DNA from: Gottfriedia sp002574545
GTDB taxonomy: Bacteria; Bacillota; Bacilli; Bacillales; Bacillaceae_G
Reading direction: 5' to 3' (one strand)
NCBI GenBank assembly: GCA_052180195.1
Contig: CP197469.1
Length of the DNA stretch: 64,000 nt
Shown here: positions 40,838 to 59,597 of the stretch, piece by piece
Numbering within the stretch: the first letter of the stretch is position 1
Layout: every line of letters starts with the position of its first letter
Notes under the pieces: generated by a model
The model's input: only the letters and a program-made list of their open reading frames with translations
Database searches by the model: none
What the model was told of the DNA's origin: nothing
Translations under genes and position numbers: made by a program

Positions 40838-40873
40838 CAAAAAAACATCAGCTATTTGGCTGATGTTTTTTGT
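40838..40873. terminator. Shared terminator of yaaC and rRNA operon 2
   Basis: Stem ACATCAGC/GCTGATGT with A/T runs on both sides, working in both directions. Its plus-strand loop is TATTTG, the exact reverse complement of the CAAATA loop in operons 1 and 3. Confidence 0.9.
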
Positions 40874-40874
40874 T

Positions 40875-40990
40875 ACCAGGCGACGTTCTACTCTCACAGG
40901 GGGAAACCCCCAACTACCATCGACGCTGAAGAGCTTAACTGCCGTGTTCGGTATGGGAACGGGTGTGACCTCTTCGCAATAATCACCTGA
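40875..40990 (-). rRNA. 5S ribosomal RNA, operon 2
   Basis: About 116 bases, identical in the compared parts to the 5S of operons 1 and 3. Ends estimated. Confidence 0.95.
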
Positions 40991-41049
40991 TTATACCTGA
41001 GTTGTACTTCGTACCCTCAAAACTAGATAATGTCATCATCAAACTTGTT

Positions 41050-43985
<2,936 letters not shown>

Positions 43986-44135
43986 AATTTTAAAACTAAT
44001 TGAATTAAACTTACGCAGTTTAATGAATGACATTATCTAGTTTTCAAGGTACAAATGTTGAGAGTGAACTCTCAAAACTAAACAAAACAATGAAGAAACA
44101 TTTCATACATGAACCGTCGGTTCATGATGTCTCCA

Positions 44136-45689
<1,554 letters not shown>

Positions 45690-45799
45690 AGTTAAGTTTA
45701 AATCTTGTATTGCTCAAAAAACTAATAATTGACGTTTACTTCATGTTTTGTTTAGTTTTCAAAGTTCATTTCGCCGCTTACTTCTTAGCGACTTATATT

Positions 45800-45829
45800 A
45801 TAATAACACATTCAAGTTTGTTTAGTCAA
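45800..45829 (-). promoter_or_regulatory. rRNA operon 2 promoter P2
   Basis: On the minus strand: TTGACT, 18 bases, TATTAT, about 115 bases before 16S. Confidence 0.75.
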
Positions 45830-45887
45830 TAACTTTTTTATGTTATTTTCTTGCCTCATCTATTGTTTTAATGTGACAACGTTTAAT

Positions 45888-45916
45888 AATATACCATTAT
45901 TCTTTTACGATTGCAA
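45888..45916 (-). promoter_or_regulatory. rRNA operon 2 possible promoter P1
   Basis: On the minus strand: TTGCAA, 17 bases ending in TGG, TATATT (extended -10). It lies 87 bases upstream of P2, a spacing like that in operon 1. Confidence 0.5.
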
Positions 45917-45928
45917 TAACTTTATCAT

Positions 45929-46008
45929 AAAAAAAGATAATGTTTCTTATTATAGTAAAAGAGACGTTAACTTTACTAAGCTCTAATTACTATAATAAAG
46001 AAACATTA
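45929..46008 (-). terminator. Long hairpin terminator of the two-component operon
   Basis: About 75 bases. TAATGTTTCTTTATTATAGT pairs almost fully with ACTATAATAAGAAACATTA, followed by TCTTTTTTT on the minus strand. The promoter-proximal arm contains the stop codon of the histidine kinase gene. Confidence 0.85.
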
Positions 46009-47073
46009 CACCGCGATTAAAGGTAATTCAACTACAAATAGTGATCCTTTGCCAAGCTCACTTTCTACGTAAACTATTCCGTTATGCATATCAACAATTT
46101 TCTTTACGATAGATAAACCTAATCCATTACCGCCGGTTGTTCTGTCTCTTGATTTATCTGCTTTATAAAACCTTTCAAATATATGCACCCGATCTTCTTC
46201 GGAAATACCAATTCCAGTATCTTGAATTTGTATAACCACCTTGTCATTATCTTGAACGGCAGATATAAATATATCTCCATTGTTAGGAGTAAATTTTATA
46301 CTGTTTATAATTAAATTCATCCAAACTTGATTTAAAAGAGCTTCGTCTCCAATAATGTCAATTTTACCAAAGTTAACATGCATATTGATATTCTTTTCTA
46401 TTATTTGGGGTTCGCAGCTTATCAATGCGTACATAAGTTGGCTATTTAACGAAAAATTATTCTTTTCTATTGGTTGGTTTTGTGACTCTAGTGAAGTTAG
46501 CTTTAGTAGGTTATCACTTAGCTTCGATAATCTTGTACTTTCATACTCAATTATATTTAAATATTGTTTTCGTTCTTCTAATGGCAAACTTTCATTTTGT
46601 AATACTTTAGCAAAACCTTTAATAGATGTTAAAGGAGATTGAATTTCATGTGAAACATTAGAAATAAACTCCTGTCGCATGTTTTCCATTTGATTTAAAT
46701 TTTTTGCCATATGGTTAAAGCTATCTATTATCTGACCAATTTCACCACCAAATGCATTCCTAAATTTTTCAAGATCCACTGATACATTAAACTCTCCTCT
46801 TGAAATACTTCGAATTGCCTGCATTATTTCTTTTACCATTTTCATTTGCTTTGGATGATGGAACATTCTACCGAATATTGCACCTCCGAGCATTAACAGT
46901 AGAAAAGTTAAAAAAGTACTTATAATTTGTTTCGTTAAATTCGATAAATTTGTGAGTTGATGTTCATATAAGTAATAAGTAGAATAGTGAACAATCACGC
47001 TTCCTAGCGTTATTGCAGTCGTTAATAATAATATAGCCCCTATAATATCTCTAATTTTTTTTAGTACTTTCAT
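46006..47073 (-). CDS. Sensor histidine kinase (HAMP, OmpR-type partner)
   Basis: Membrane kinase of 355 residues, not assignable to a named gene. Two membrane spans (about 11-34 and 48-66) with a very short outside loop, a HAMP-like linker (75-130), the HisKA box SNVSHEIQSPLTSIKGF with His142, and the ATPase boxes NLIINSIKFTPN, DTGIGISEED and GGNGLGLSIVKK. The small outside loop resembles intramembrane-sensing kinases tied to exporters. ATG 47073 has TGGAG upstream and overlaps the regulator's stop codon (ATGA). Probably senses a compound exported by, or damage relieved by, the upstream ABC protein. Confidence 0.88.
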   Translation of the reverse strand: MKVLKKIRDIIGAILLLTTAITLGSVIVHYSTYYLYEHQLTNLSNLTKQIISTFLTFLLLMLGGAIFGRMFHHPKQMKMVKEIMQAIRSISRGEFNVSVDLEKFRNAFGGEIGQIIDSFNHMAKNLNQMENMRQEFISNVSHEIQSPLTSIKGFAKVLQNESLPLEERKQYLNIIEYESTRLSKLSDNLLKLTSLESQNQPIEKNNFSLNSQLMYALISCEPQIIEKNINMHVNFGKIDIIGDEALLNQVWMNLIINSIKFTPNNGDIFISAVQDNDKVVIQIQDTGIGISEEDRVHIFERFYKADKSRDRTTGGNGLGLSIVKKIVDMHNGIVYVESELGKGSLFVVELPLIAV

Positions 47074-47744
47074 TTTAATAACTCCATTCGATACCCTAAA
47101 CCCCATACAGTAGAAATTTTAAAACCAAATTTTTTCTCAGGAAATCTTTCCCTTAATCTTTTTATATGAACATCAACAGTTCTTTCATCCCCTGCATAAT
47201 CGAACCCCCAAATGTTTTCAATTAACTGTTCCCTTGAATAAGTTCTTCCTAAAGAACTCGCCAAAGTATATAAAAGCTCTAATTCCTTCAATGGCATGTT
47301 GACCACTTGGTTATTGTTTAGGACTTTGTAATTACCGTGATCTATCGTTAAATTTCCTATTTGAACAATTTGGGATGAAGATATTTTTGCTCTTCTTAAC
47401 AAAGCTTTTACTCGAACAACCAATTCGACTGGTTCAAATGGTTTTACGATATAGTCATCAGTTCCTAACTTAAACCCTCTAACTTTTTGTTCGGTTTCAC
47501 CTTTTGCAGTCAACATAATTATCGGGAGATCATATTCATTGCGTATTTCTCGACAGAGCTCAAATCCATCCATTTTGGGCATCATTAAGTCTATAATTAA
47601 CATATCTATTTTGTTACTTTCAAAAACACTAAGTGCTTCAATACCATTTGTAGCCTCAAAAACAATAAAACCTTCTTCTTTAAGTAATACGTTTAACAGT
47701 TTTCGGATATGTGGATCATCATCTACGATTAAAATACTGGCCAT
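47070..47744 (-). CDS. OmpR/PhoB-family response regulator
   Basis: Partner of the adjacent kinase, 224 residues. Receiver domain with Asp8-Asp10 (ILIVDDD), phosphoacceptor Asp52 (LIIDLMMPKMDG) and Lys in IVKPFEP; winged-helix domain from about 128 (YSREQLIENIWGFDYAGDER, TVDVHIKRLRERF, VWGLGYR). ATG 47744 follows AAGGTG. It lies 23 bases after the ABC exporter gene, so all three genes form one transcript. Confidence 0.93.
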   Translation of the reverse strand: MASILIVDDDPHIRKLLNVLLKEEGFIVFEATNGIEALSVFESNKIDMLIIDLMMPKMDGFELCREIRNEYDLPIIMLTAKGETEQKVRGFKLGTDDYIVKPFEPVELVVRVKALLRRAKISSSQIVQIGNLTIDHGNYKVLNNNQVVNMPLKELELLYTLASSLGRTYSREQLIENIWGFDYAGDERTVDVHIKRLRERFPEKKFGFKISTVWGLGYRMELLK

Positions 47745-47767
47745 AAAAACACCTTCCCTCAATATTA

Positions 47768-49522
47768 TTACACTGCACTATTTACTCTTAATTGCTGATT
47801 AGCAAATTCCCTGTACATTATATGGTTTTTATACAATTCATCATGTGTTCCAATACCAGTTACTTTTCCATTGTCTAAAAATACAATTTGATCCGCATCG
47901 ATAACTGTGGAAAGACGATGGGCAATAATTAAAGTAGTTCTTCCTTTCATTAAATTGGAAAGTGCATTTTGTACAACTAACTCCGACCTACTATCAAGAT
48001 TGGAAGTTGCCTCATCCAGCATTAACAACTTAGGGTTTCTTAGTAAAGCTCTCGCAATCCCTATTCTTTGTCTTTGCCCACCAGATAGTTTTATACCTCG
48101 TTCTCCAACCTCCGTATCATAACCATCGGGTAAGTCATTTACAAATTGATCCACGTATGCCATACGTGATACATAAGTCAGCTCTTTATCAGGTATTTCT
48201 CTTTTAATTCCATAGCAAATGTTATCTCTAATTGTACCGACAATTAAAGGACTTTCTTGAGCAACATAACCTATTTGTTTTCTCCAGCTCTCTAAATTGA
48301 AGCTATTAATTGAATTATTCCCAATCGTTATATCTCCACTTTTTGGAGGATAAAATCTTTCAATAAGTGAAAATAATGTGGTCTTTCCGCTTCCACTTGG
48401 ACCAACAATAGCCGTTACCTTACCTGGAGGGATCACAAAATTAAGATTAGTTAACAACTCTTCTTCCTTATACGCAAAATGTAACTTATTAATATTAATT
48501 GGTAAACTCATATCAACTTCTTTTTTTCCAGTTTGATAGTCTTCTTCATCTAACTCTAATATACTAATCATTCTTTCAGTAGCACCTTTTGTTTTTTGAA
48601 GCTCCGTAAAGAAATGTGTAATTTGTGTTACTGGGAAAATAATTTGGAATAAATATAATATATAGGCTACTAAAGCTCCTGCAGTTATTGCACCTGATGA
48701 GACTCTGACCCCACCGTATCCAATAATAACTACTAAAATAAGCATCATTACTAAGGAAACAATTGGTCCAATGAAAGAATGTAATTTCCCTTCCTTTATA
48801 CCGAAAGATAATAAATTTATAATTCCCTTGTCTCCGTTTGAAATTTCGGTTGTTTCTGCATTCGAAACCTTTACTAATCTAATCTCTGAAAAAACTTGGT
48901 TTATTAATGATGTGAATTTTGCCGTTTCATCTTGAGTTGCTTTTGATAACTTTGACATTTGCTTTCCAATAGGGATAAATATTAAAGCAATGACAGGAAT
49001 AATGCTAAAAGTTACTAAAGTCATTTTCCAATCTAATACTAGTAGTAATATAAAAGATCCAATAATTGAAATGATCCCTGTTAAAAAGTTAGTAATATGC
49101 TCTGTTATTAGTCCTTTTAAAACTGCTGTATCATTCGTAACGCGACTAACATTATCTCCGGTCTGGGTCTCATCAAAATAAGATATTGGGAGTACAATCA
49201 TTTTCTTCCACAATCGGTGTCTAACATTTGCAACAACTGTGTTCCCTACCCGGCTAAGCAGATAAATAGAAGCTGCTGATGAAATAGCCTGTATTATTAG
49301 TACTGCAATAAATATAGCTATTTGCCCTGTACTTAAGGATGCTAATGAAAAACCATCTACAAATTTTTTTGTAAGCAAAGGTAATAGTAATCCTACTAAA
49401 GTAGTAGCTACACTTAATAATAAGCCTATTGCGAACAACCATTTAGGAGGATTAGCATTTTTTATTAAAGAAATAAAATTTCTCCAATCATTTTTTTTAT
49501 TTAAATTAGTTTCTTCTTTCAT
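47768..49522 (-). CDS. bmrA: BmrA-like multidrug ABC exporter (half transporter)
   Basis: Fused permease-ATPase of 584 residues, working as a homodimer. Six membrane spans in residues 1-310 (SVATTLVGLLLPLLTKKFVD, ISYFDETQTGDNVSRVTND), then the ATPase: Walker A GPSGSGKTT (374-382), Q-loop AQESPL, signature LSGGQRQR (479-486), Walker B LLMLDEATS (499-507) and His535. It is close to B. subtilis BmrA along its whole length. The family exports hydrophobic drugs such as cervimycin-type compounds. AAGGAG precedes the ATG. Operon with a two-component pair, between two rRNA operons; in B. subtilis bmrA lies elsewhere. Confidence 0.85.
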   Translation of the reverse strand: MKEETNLNKKNDWRNFISLIKNANPPKWLFAIGLLLSVATTLVGLLLPLLTKKFVDGFSLASLSTGQIAIFIAVLIIQAISSAASIYLLSRVGNTVVANVRHRLWKKMIVLPISYFDETQTGDNVSRVTNDTAVLKGLITEHITNFLTGIISIIGSFILLLVLDWKMTLVTFSIIPVIALIFIPIGKQMSKLSKATQDETAKFTSLINQVFSEIRLVKVSNAETTEISNGDKGIINLLSFGIKEGKLHSFIGPIVSLVMMLILVVIIGYGGVRVSSGAITAGALVAYILYLFQIIFPVTQITHFFTELQKTKGATERMISILELDEEDYQTGKKEVDMSLPININKLHFAYKEEELLTNLNFVIPPGKVTAIVGPSGSGKTTLFSLIERFYPPKSGDITIGNNSINSFNLESWRKQIGYVAQESPLIVGTIRDNICYGIKREIPDKELTYVSRMAYVDQFVNDLPDGYDTEVGERGIKLSGGQRQRIGIARALLRNPKLLMLDEATSNLDSRSELVVQNALSNLMKGRTTLIIAHRLSTVIDADQIVFLDNGKVTGIGTHDELYKNHIMYREFANQQLRVNSAV

Positions 49523-49584
49523 ATCTTTACTCCTTATACTTACTATTTTTTATCTACATTACCTTTAAAATTTACAATTAAAAT

Positions 49585-49600
49585 ATGAATAAAGAATGAA
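49585..49600 (-). promoter_or_regulatory. Possible regulator-binding direct repeat before bmrA
   Basis: TTCAT occurs twice with an 11-base period on the minus strand (TTCATTCTTTATTCAT), about 65 bases upstream of the exporter start. This spacing suits OmpR-family dimers. Inference only. Confidence 0.25.
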
Positions 49601-49655
49601 CAAAATATTATTTTTTCACTTAAATCAATATATTAACTAATAATCTTTATAACGC

Positions 49656-49692
49656 AAAAAAAGCATCAGCCAAATAGCTGATGCTTTTTTTT
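49656..49692 (-). terminator. Terminator of rRNA operon 3
   Basis: Stem AGCATCAGC/GCTGATGCT, plus-strand loop CAAATA, identical to the terminator of operon 1. Confidence 0.9.
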
Positions 49693-49808
49693 ACCAGGCG
49701 ACGTTCTACTCTCACAGGGGGAAACCCCCAACTACCATCGACGCTGAAGAGCTTAACTGCCGTGTTCGGTATGGGAACGGGTGTGACCTCTTCGCAATAA
49801 TCACCTGA
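49693..49808 (-). rRNA. 5S ribosomal RNA, operon 3
   Basis: About 116 bases, same sequence as the other two copies where compared. Ends estimated. Confidence 0.95.
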
Positions 49809-49868
49809 TTTGTATTTGAGTTGTACTTCGTACCCTCAAAACTAGATAATGTCATTATCAAACTTGTT

Positions 49869-52804
<2,936 letters not shown>

Positions 52805-52954
52805 AATTTTAAAACTAATTGAATTAAACTTACGCAGTTTAATGAATGACATTATCTAGTTTTCAAGGTACAAATGTTGAGAGTGAACTCTCAAAACTAA
52901 ACAAAACAATGAAGAAACATTTCATACATGAACCATCGGTTCATGATGTCTCCA

Positions 52955-54508
<1,554 letters not shown>

Positions 54509-54619
54509 AGTTAAGTTTAAATCTTGTATTGCTCAAAAAACTAATAATTGACGTTTACTTCATGTTTTGTTTAGTTTTCAAAGTTCATTTTGTCGTCCGT
54601 ATCTCTTGGCGACTTCTAT

Positions 54620-54648
54620 ATAATAACAAATCCTACACCCTTGGTCAA
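54620..54648 (-). promoter_or_regulatory. rRNA operon 3 promoter
   Basis: On the minus strand: TTGACC, 17 bases, TATTAT, preceded by a very AT-rich stretch that could act as an UP element. I see no second promoter here. Confidence 0.85.
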
Positions 54649-54953
54649 TAGTTTTTATAATATAATTTATAAAAAAATAAAACATTACGCTTCATTAGTA
54701 TTCCTTTAAGCCTAAAGCCTATCATACACTTTCCGAAAGTAGGAAAAATAAAAGAAAATATACTAACCAAATAGAAACAATGAGACTGCAAAAGGTATAT
54801 CGGTAAATACACTTCCTATACTATATGTGAAAGTATTAGGCAATTTGGTTACTCCTAATTTACTCGGAATTAAGCTTCATAAACCCACGCTAACTTTTAG
54901 AAGTATATAAATTTCTCCTCTCATTGATTCTTATTACGAAACTGGTTTATGAC

Positions 54954-54987
54954 CAAAAAAAAGAGAGAACCTATTAGTTCTCTCTTT
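54954..54987 (-). terminator. Terminator after gyrA
   Basis: Stem AAAGAGAGAAC/GTTCTCTCTTT with T8 on the minus strand. Confidence 0.85.
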
Positions 54988-55003
54988 ACCGGTCACTTCT
55001 TAA

Positions 55004-57514
55004 TTATTCTTCTGTTGTTTCAACATCATCTTCGTTTTCAAGATTTGTTAATTCAACCTCGTTTTCAACTTCTTCATCAATTTCCTCTTCTTCTTTCGCA
55101 GCAATTGCTACAGTTGCAACATGACCTTCTTGATCAAGTTTTATTAATTTAACTCCCTGAGTAACTCGACCTAAACGGGAAATTTGTTCAATTGGCATTC
55201 GGATCATTACACCAGACTCGGTAATTAACATTAAATCCTGTTCATCGCTTACACACTTTAATGAAATCATTTTACCATTTTTCTCTGTAACATTAAGTGT
55301 TTTTAACCCTTTACCACCGCGACTTTGAATTCGATATTCTTCTTGCGCAGTTCGTTTACCATAACCTAATTCCGTAACAACAAGAATATCTAAGTGTTCT
55401 TCAACAACTTCCATTCCAACTACATAATCATCATCGGAAAGTGTAATTGCTTTAACACCAGTTGCCGTTCTTCCCATTGATCTAACATCTTCTTCATTAA
55501 AACGAATCATCATACCTTTTGAAGTACCGACAACAATATCTTTTGTTCCGTCAGTTAAACGTACCGATATTACATCGTCATCTTCTTTTAAGTTAATCGC
55601 GATTAATCCGTTAGTGCGAATATTTGCAAAGGCAGATAGAGGTACACGTTTTGCTATTCCTTGCTTTGTTGTAAAGAATAGGTACCAATTCTCTAAGAAT
55701 TCACTTACTGGAATAATAGCGTTAATATTTTCATCTCGGTCAATTTCTAGTAAGTTTACGATTGGTAATCCTTTAGCTGTACGACTAAACTCTGGAATCT
55801 CGTAACCTTTTGAACGGTATACTTTTCCCTTATTCGTAAAGAATAAAATTGTATCATGTGTTGAAGGTGTTAGTAAGTGTTCTAAGAAATCATCATCATT
55901 CGTACCCATTCCTTGAATACCACGTCCACCTCTACGTTGAGATCGATATGTGGATACCGGAAGACGTTTGATATAACCATTATGAGTTAAACTTACAATG
56001 ATATTCTCTACTGGTATTAAGTCTTCATCTTCAATGATTTCAACTCCACCAGGAACAATTGCTGTTCTTCTTTCATCATTATACTGCTCTTTAAGCTGCG
56101 TTAATTCTTCACGAATAATTTCAAGAACTCTTTCCTCATCTGCAAGAATTGCTCTTAATTCTGCAATTAGCTTGATTAGCTCTTGATATTCTTCTTCGAT
56201 TTTTTCGCGCTCTAATCCAGTTAAACGTTGTAATCTCATATCTAAAATTGCTTGAGCTTGCTTTTCGGATAAGTTAAATCTTTCCATTAACCCATTTTTA
56301 GCGATTTCTCCTGTTTGAGAAGCTCTAATTAGGCTAATTACTTCATCTAAATGGTCTAAAGCAATCTTCAAACCTTCTAAAATATGTGCACGTGCTTCTG
56401 CTTTTTCTAATTCAAACTGTGTTCTACGTTTAATAACAACGATTTGATGGTCTAAATAGTGTTTTAAACAGCTCTTTAGAGACAAGACTTTTGGTTCACC
56501 GTTTACAAGTGCCAATAAATTAATACCAAAACTAGTTTGAAGAGCAGTTTGTTTATACAAATTATTTAAAAGTACATTTGCGTTTGCGTCTCTTCTAACT
56601 TCAATGACAATACGCATACCAGTTCGGTCAGATTCATCGCGCAAATCAGTAATACCTTCTATTTTCTTATCACGAACTAGTTCAGCAATTCGTTCAACAA
56701 GTTTAGCTTTATTTACTTGATATGGTAATTCCGAAACGATAATTGTTTGTCTACCGTTTGGTTTTTCTTCAATTTCAACTTTTGCCCTAATAATGATAGA
56801 GCCTTTGCCAGTTTCATAGGCCTTGCGGATACCACTTTTCCCCAGAATCATACCTGATGTAGGAAAATCTGGACCTTGAATATATTCCATCAATTCTTGT
56901 GTAGTGATTTCTGGGTCTTTACTTAATGCGAGAACACCATCAATTACTTCCCCTAATTGGTGCGGAGGAATATTTGTGGCCATACCAACCGCTATACCCG
57001 TTGCTCCGTTTACTAACAAGTTTGGGAATCGTGCAGGAAGAACGATTGGCTCTCTTTCAGAACCATCGTAGTTATCTTGATAGTCAATCGTATTTTTATT
57101 AATATCACGAATCAATTCCATCGAAATTTTAGACATTCTAGCCTCTGTATAACGCATCGCCGCTGCAGCGTCTCCATCAACCGATCCAAAATTCCCATGG
57201 CCATCTACTAGCATATATCTGAAGTTAAAGTCCTGAGCCATACGTACCATTGTTTCATATACAGCAGAGTCACCATGCGGGTGATACTTACCAATTACTT
57301 CACCAACGATACGCGCTGATTTTTTATAAGCTTTTTCAGCAGTCATACCTAAATCATTCATTGCATATAAAATTCTTCTATGAACAGGCTTAAGGCCGTC
57401 TCGTACATCTGGTAATGCTCGAGAAACAATTACACTCATTGCATAATCTAGGAAGGAATTACGCATTTCATGACTAATATTTATTTCTTTAATTTGTTGA
57501 TTTTCACTCAACAT
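55004..57514 (-). CDS. gyrA: DNA gyrase subunit A
   Basis: Breaks and rejoins DNA in gyrase, introducing negative supercoils. The 836-residue protein has the winged-helix/tower N-terminal part with the catalytic Tyr in AAMRYTEARMSK, and a C-terminal six-bladed pinwheel with the GyrA-box QRRGGRGIQG. The C-terminus is strongly acidic. The quinolone-resistance region reads HPHGDSAVYETMVRMA, with the sensitive-type Ser and Glu. ATG 57514 follows GGGAGG; a GTG six bases upstream lies inside that site. A small hairpin (AAGGAGC...GCTCCTT, 57549-57570) lies between gyrB and gyrA and could attenuate. Confidence 0.98.
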   Translation of the reverse strand: MLSENQQIKEINISHEMRNSFLDYAMSVIVSRALPDVRDGLKPVHRRILYAMNDLGMTAEKAYKKSARIVGEVIGKYHPHGDSAVYETMVRMAQDFNFRYMLVDGHGNFGSVDGDAAAAMRYTEARMSKISMELIRDINKNTIDYQDNYDGSEREPIVLPARFPNLLVNGATGIAVGMATNIPPHQLGEVIDGVLALSKDPEITTQELMEYIQGPDFPTSGMILGKSGIRKAYETGKGSIIIRAKVEIEEKPNGRQTIIVSELPYQVNKAKLVERIAELVRDKKIEGITDLRDESDRTGMRIVIEVRRDANANVLLNNLYKQTALQTSFGINLLALVNGEPKVLSLKSCLKHYLDHQIVVIKRRTQFELEKAEARAHILEGLKIALDHLDEVISLIRASQTGEIAKNGLMERFNLSEKQAQAILDMRLQRLTGLEREKIEEEYQELIKLIAELRAILADEERVLEIIREELTQLKEQYNDERRTAIVPGGVEIIEDEDLIPVENIIVSLTHNGYIKRLPVSTYRSQRRGGRGIQGMGTNDDDFLEHLLTPSTHDTILFFTNKGKVYRSKGYEIPEFSRTAKGLPIVNLLEIDRDENINAIIPVSEFLENWYLFFTTKQGIAKRVPLSAFANIRTNGLIAINLKEDDDVISVRLTDGTKDIVVGTSKGMMIRFNEEDVRSMGRTATGVKAITLSDDDYVVGMEVVEEHLDILVVTELGYGKRTAQEEYRIQSRGGKGLKTLNVTEKNGKMISLKCVSDEQDLMLITESGVMIRMPIEQISRLGRVTQGVKLIKLDQEGHVATVAIAAKEEEEIDEEVENEVELTNLENEDDVETTEE

Positions 57515-57580
57515 CGGCACCTCCCTTTAGTTTCCATATCTACCTGAGAAAAGGAGCATATAGCTCCTTACAAATACTTG

Positions 57581-59506
57581 TTAAATATCTAAATTCTTAA
57601 CATACTTAGCGTTATCTTGAATAAAGTTACGTCTTGGCTCTACTTTTTCACCCATTAATGTTTCAAACGTTTCATCTGCTTCAATCGCGTCTTGAAGATT
57701 AACTTGTAGTAACGTTCTAGTTTCTGGATTCATTGTCGTTTCCCATAACTGTTCAGGGTTCATTTCACCTAGACCTTTATATCGTTGAATAACAGGTTTT
57801 GGTACTGCATTTAAAGTCGACATGATTTCTTCCATTTGTCGATCGTTATAAGCATATTGTATTTTTTTCCCTTGTTGGATCTTATATAAAGGTGGTTGAG
57901 CAATATAAATATAACCACTTTCAATGATTTGACGCATATAACGATATAAGAACGTTAACAATAAAGTACGGATGTGGGCGCCATCTACATCGGCATCCGT
58001 CATCAGTATAATTTTATGATATCGTGCTTTTTCGATATCGAAATCATCACCGATTCCAGTACCAAAAGCAGTAATCATTGAACGAACCTCGTTATTAGAT
58101 AAAATTTTATCAAGTCGAGCCTTTTCTACGTTAATAATTTTTCCACGCAAAGGAAGAATTGCTTGGAAGTGACGGTCTCGTCCTTGTTTAGCACTTCCGC
58201 CCGCTGAATCACCCTCAACGATATAAATTTCGCTAATAGAAGAATCTTTTGAAGAGCAATCAGCTAATTTCCCAGGTAAACTTGATACTTCTAAAGCACT
58301 TTTTCTTCTTGTCAATTCACGTGCCTTTTTAGCAGCAACGCGGGCCCTAGCTGCCATTAAACCTTTTTCAACTATTTTTTTAGCCTCTGTTGGATTCTCT
58401 AATAAAAACTTTTCAAGGTTTTCACCAAAAATTTGCTCTGTAATCGTGCGAACTTCACTATTACCTAACTTAGTTTTTGTTTGTCCCTCAAACTGTGGAT
58501 CTGGGTGTTTAACTGAAACGATCGCTGTTAATCCTTCACGTACATCCTCACCAGATAAGTTGCTATCCTGTTCCTTAATCAAACCATTTTTACGACCATA
58601 ATCATTAATAACACGAGTTAAAGCTGTTTTAAAACCAACCTCGTGCGTACCACCTTCGTGTGTATTAATGTTATTCGTAAATGAGTATATATTACTTGTG
58701 TAGCTTTCGTTATATTGAAGTGCAATTTCTACACTAATTCCGTCTTTTTCACCAACTACAAAAATTGGTTCGTCGTGAATTACTTCTTTTGAACGATTTA
58801 AATGTTCAACGTAAGATTTAATTCCACCTTCGTAATGGAATTCTTTCTTTTGTTTGTTTTCTCTACGGTCTTCGATTGTTAAGCGAATTCCTCTATTAAG
58901 AAACGCTAATTCTCTTAAACGATTTGCTAGGATATCAAATTCATAAACTGTCGTTTCAGTGAAAATTTCTGCATCAGGCTTAAAATGAGTAATTGTACCC
59001 GTAACATCAGTTTCACCAACGATACTCATATCTGCAACAGGTATACCTTTTGAGAATTGTTGGTAATAAATATTACCTTCACGATGTACGTGAACTTCTA
59101 ACAAAGTAGACAACGCATTTACTACTGAAGCACCTACCCCGTGTAATCCACCAGATACTTTGTATCCGCCACCGCCAAATTTTCCACCTGCATGAAGCAC
59201 TGTCATAATTACTTCTAGTGCAGGTCTACCCATTTTTTCATGGATACCTACAGGAATACCCCGGCCATTGTCTTTAACTGTAATACTATTATCTTCTTCA
59301 ATTGTTACATTAATCTCATCACAGTATCCAGCCAATGCCTCGTCTATACTATTATCAACGATTTCCCATACTAAATGATGTAATCCTTTTCCGCTCGTAG
59401 AACCGATATACATACCCGGTCTTTTACGCACGGCTTCTAAACCTTCGAGAACCTGTATCTGATTTTCATCATAATTATGTTCTTGCATCTTTTGATCCAT
59501 TGTCAT
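57581..59506 (-). CDS. gyrB: DNA gyrase subunit B
   Basis: ATPase subunit of gyrase, 641 residues. GHKL ATPase with VDNSIDEALAGY, DNGRGIPVGIH and GGLHGVGASVVNALS; Toprim domain with EGDSAGGSAKQGRDR and MTDADVDGAHI; C-terminal PVIQRYKGLGEMNPEQLW. ATG 59506 has AGGTGAG five bases upstream. In B. subtilis remB lies between recF and gyrB; here only 91 bases separate them. Confidence 0.98.
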   Translation of the reverse strand: MTMDQKMQEHNYDENQIQVLEGLEAVRKRPGMYIGSTSGKGLHHLVWEIVDNSIDEALAGYCDEINVTIEEDNSITVKDNGRGIPVGIHEKMGRPALEVIMTVLHAGGKFGGGGYKVSGGLHGVGASVVNALSTLLEVHVHREGNIYYQQFSKGIPVADMSIVGETDVTGTITHFKPDAEIFTETTVYEFDILANRLRELAFLNRGIRLTIEDRRENKQKKEFHYEGGIKSYVEHLNRSKEVIHDEPIFVVGEKDGISVEIALQYNESYTSNIYSFTNNINTHEGGTHEVGFKTALTRVINDYGRKNGLIKEQDSNLSGEDVREGLTAIVSVKHPDPQFEGQTKTKLGNSEVRTITEQIFGENLEKFLLENPTEAKKIVEKGLMAARARVAAKKARELTRRKSALEVSSLPGKLADCSSKDSSISEIYIVEGDSAGGSAKQGRDRHFQAILPLRGKIINVEKARLDKILSNNEVRSMITAFGTGIGDDFDIEKARYHKIILMTDADVDGAHIRTLLLTFLYRYMRQIIESGYIYIAQPPLYKIQQGKKIQYAYNDRQMEEIMSTLNAVPKPVIQRYKGLGEMNPEQLWETTMNPETRTLLQVNLQDAIEADETFETLMGEKVEPRRNFIQDNAKYVKNLDI

Positions 59507-59597
59507 GAACACTCACCTACTTTTTTTATTTTACATAAAAGAATTAGTAAATTTCAGCTATGCTTATTAGGCGGCGTAGTAGAAATTTCATAAATTA

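Larger units (their letters stand above)
54509..55003. other. Spacer between rRNA operon 3 and gyrA
   Basis: Contains the rRNA leader and promoter (to 54648) and the gyrA terminator (54954-54987). Between them are about 300 AT-rich bases without a gene; a 9-bp inverted repeat TAACCAAAT/ATTTGGTTA (54764-54772 and 54843-54851) suggests another loose hairpin. Confidence 0.6.
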
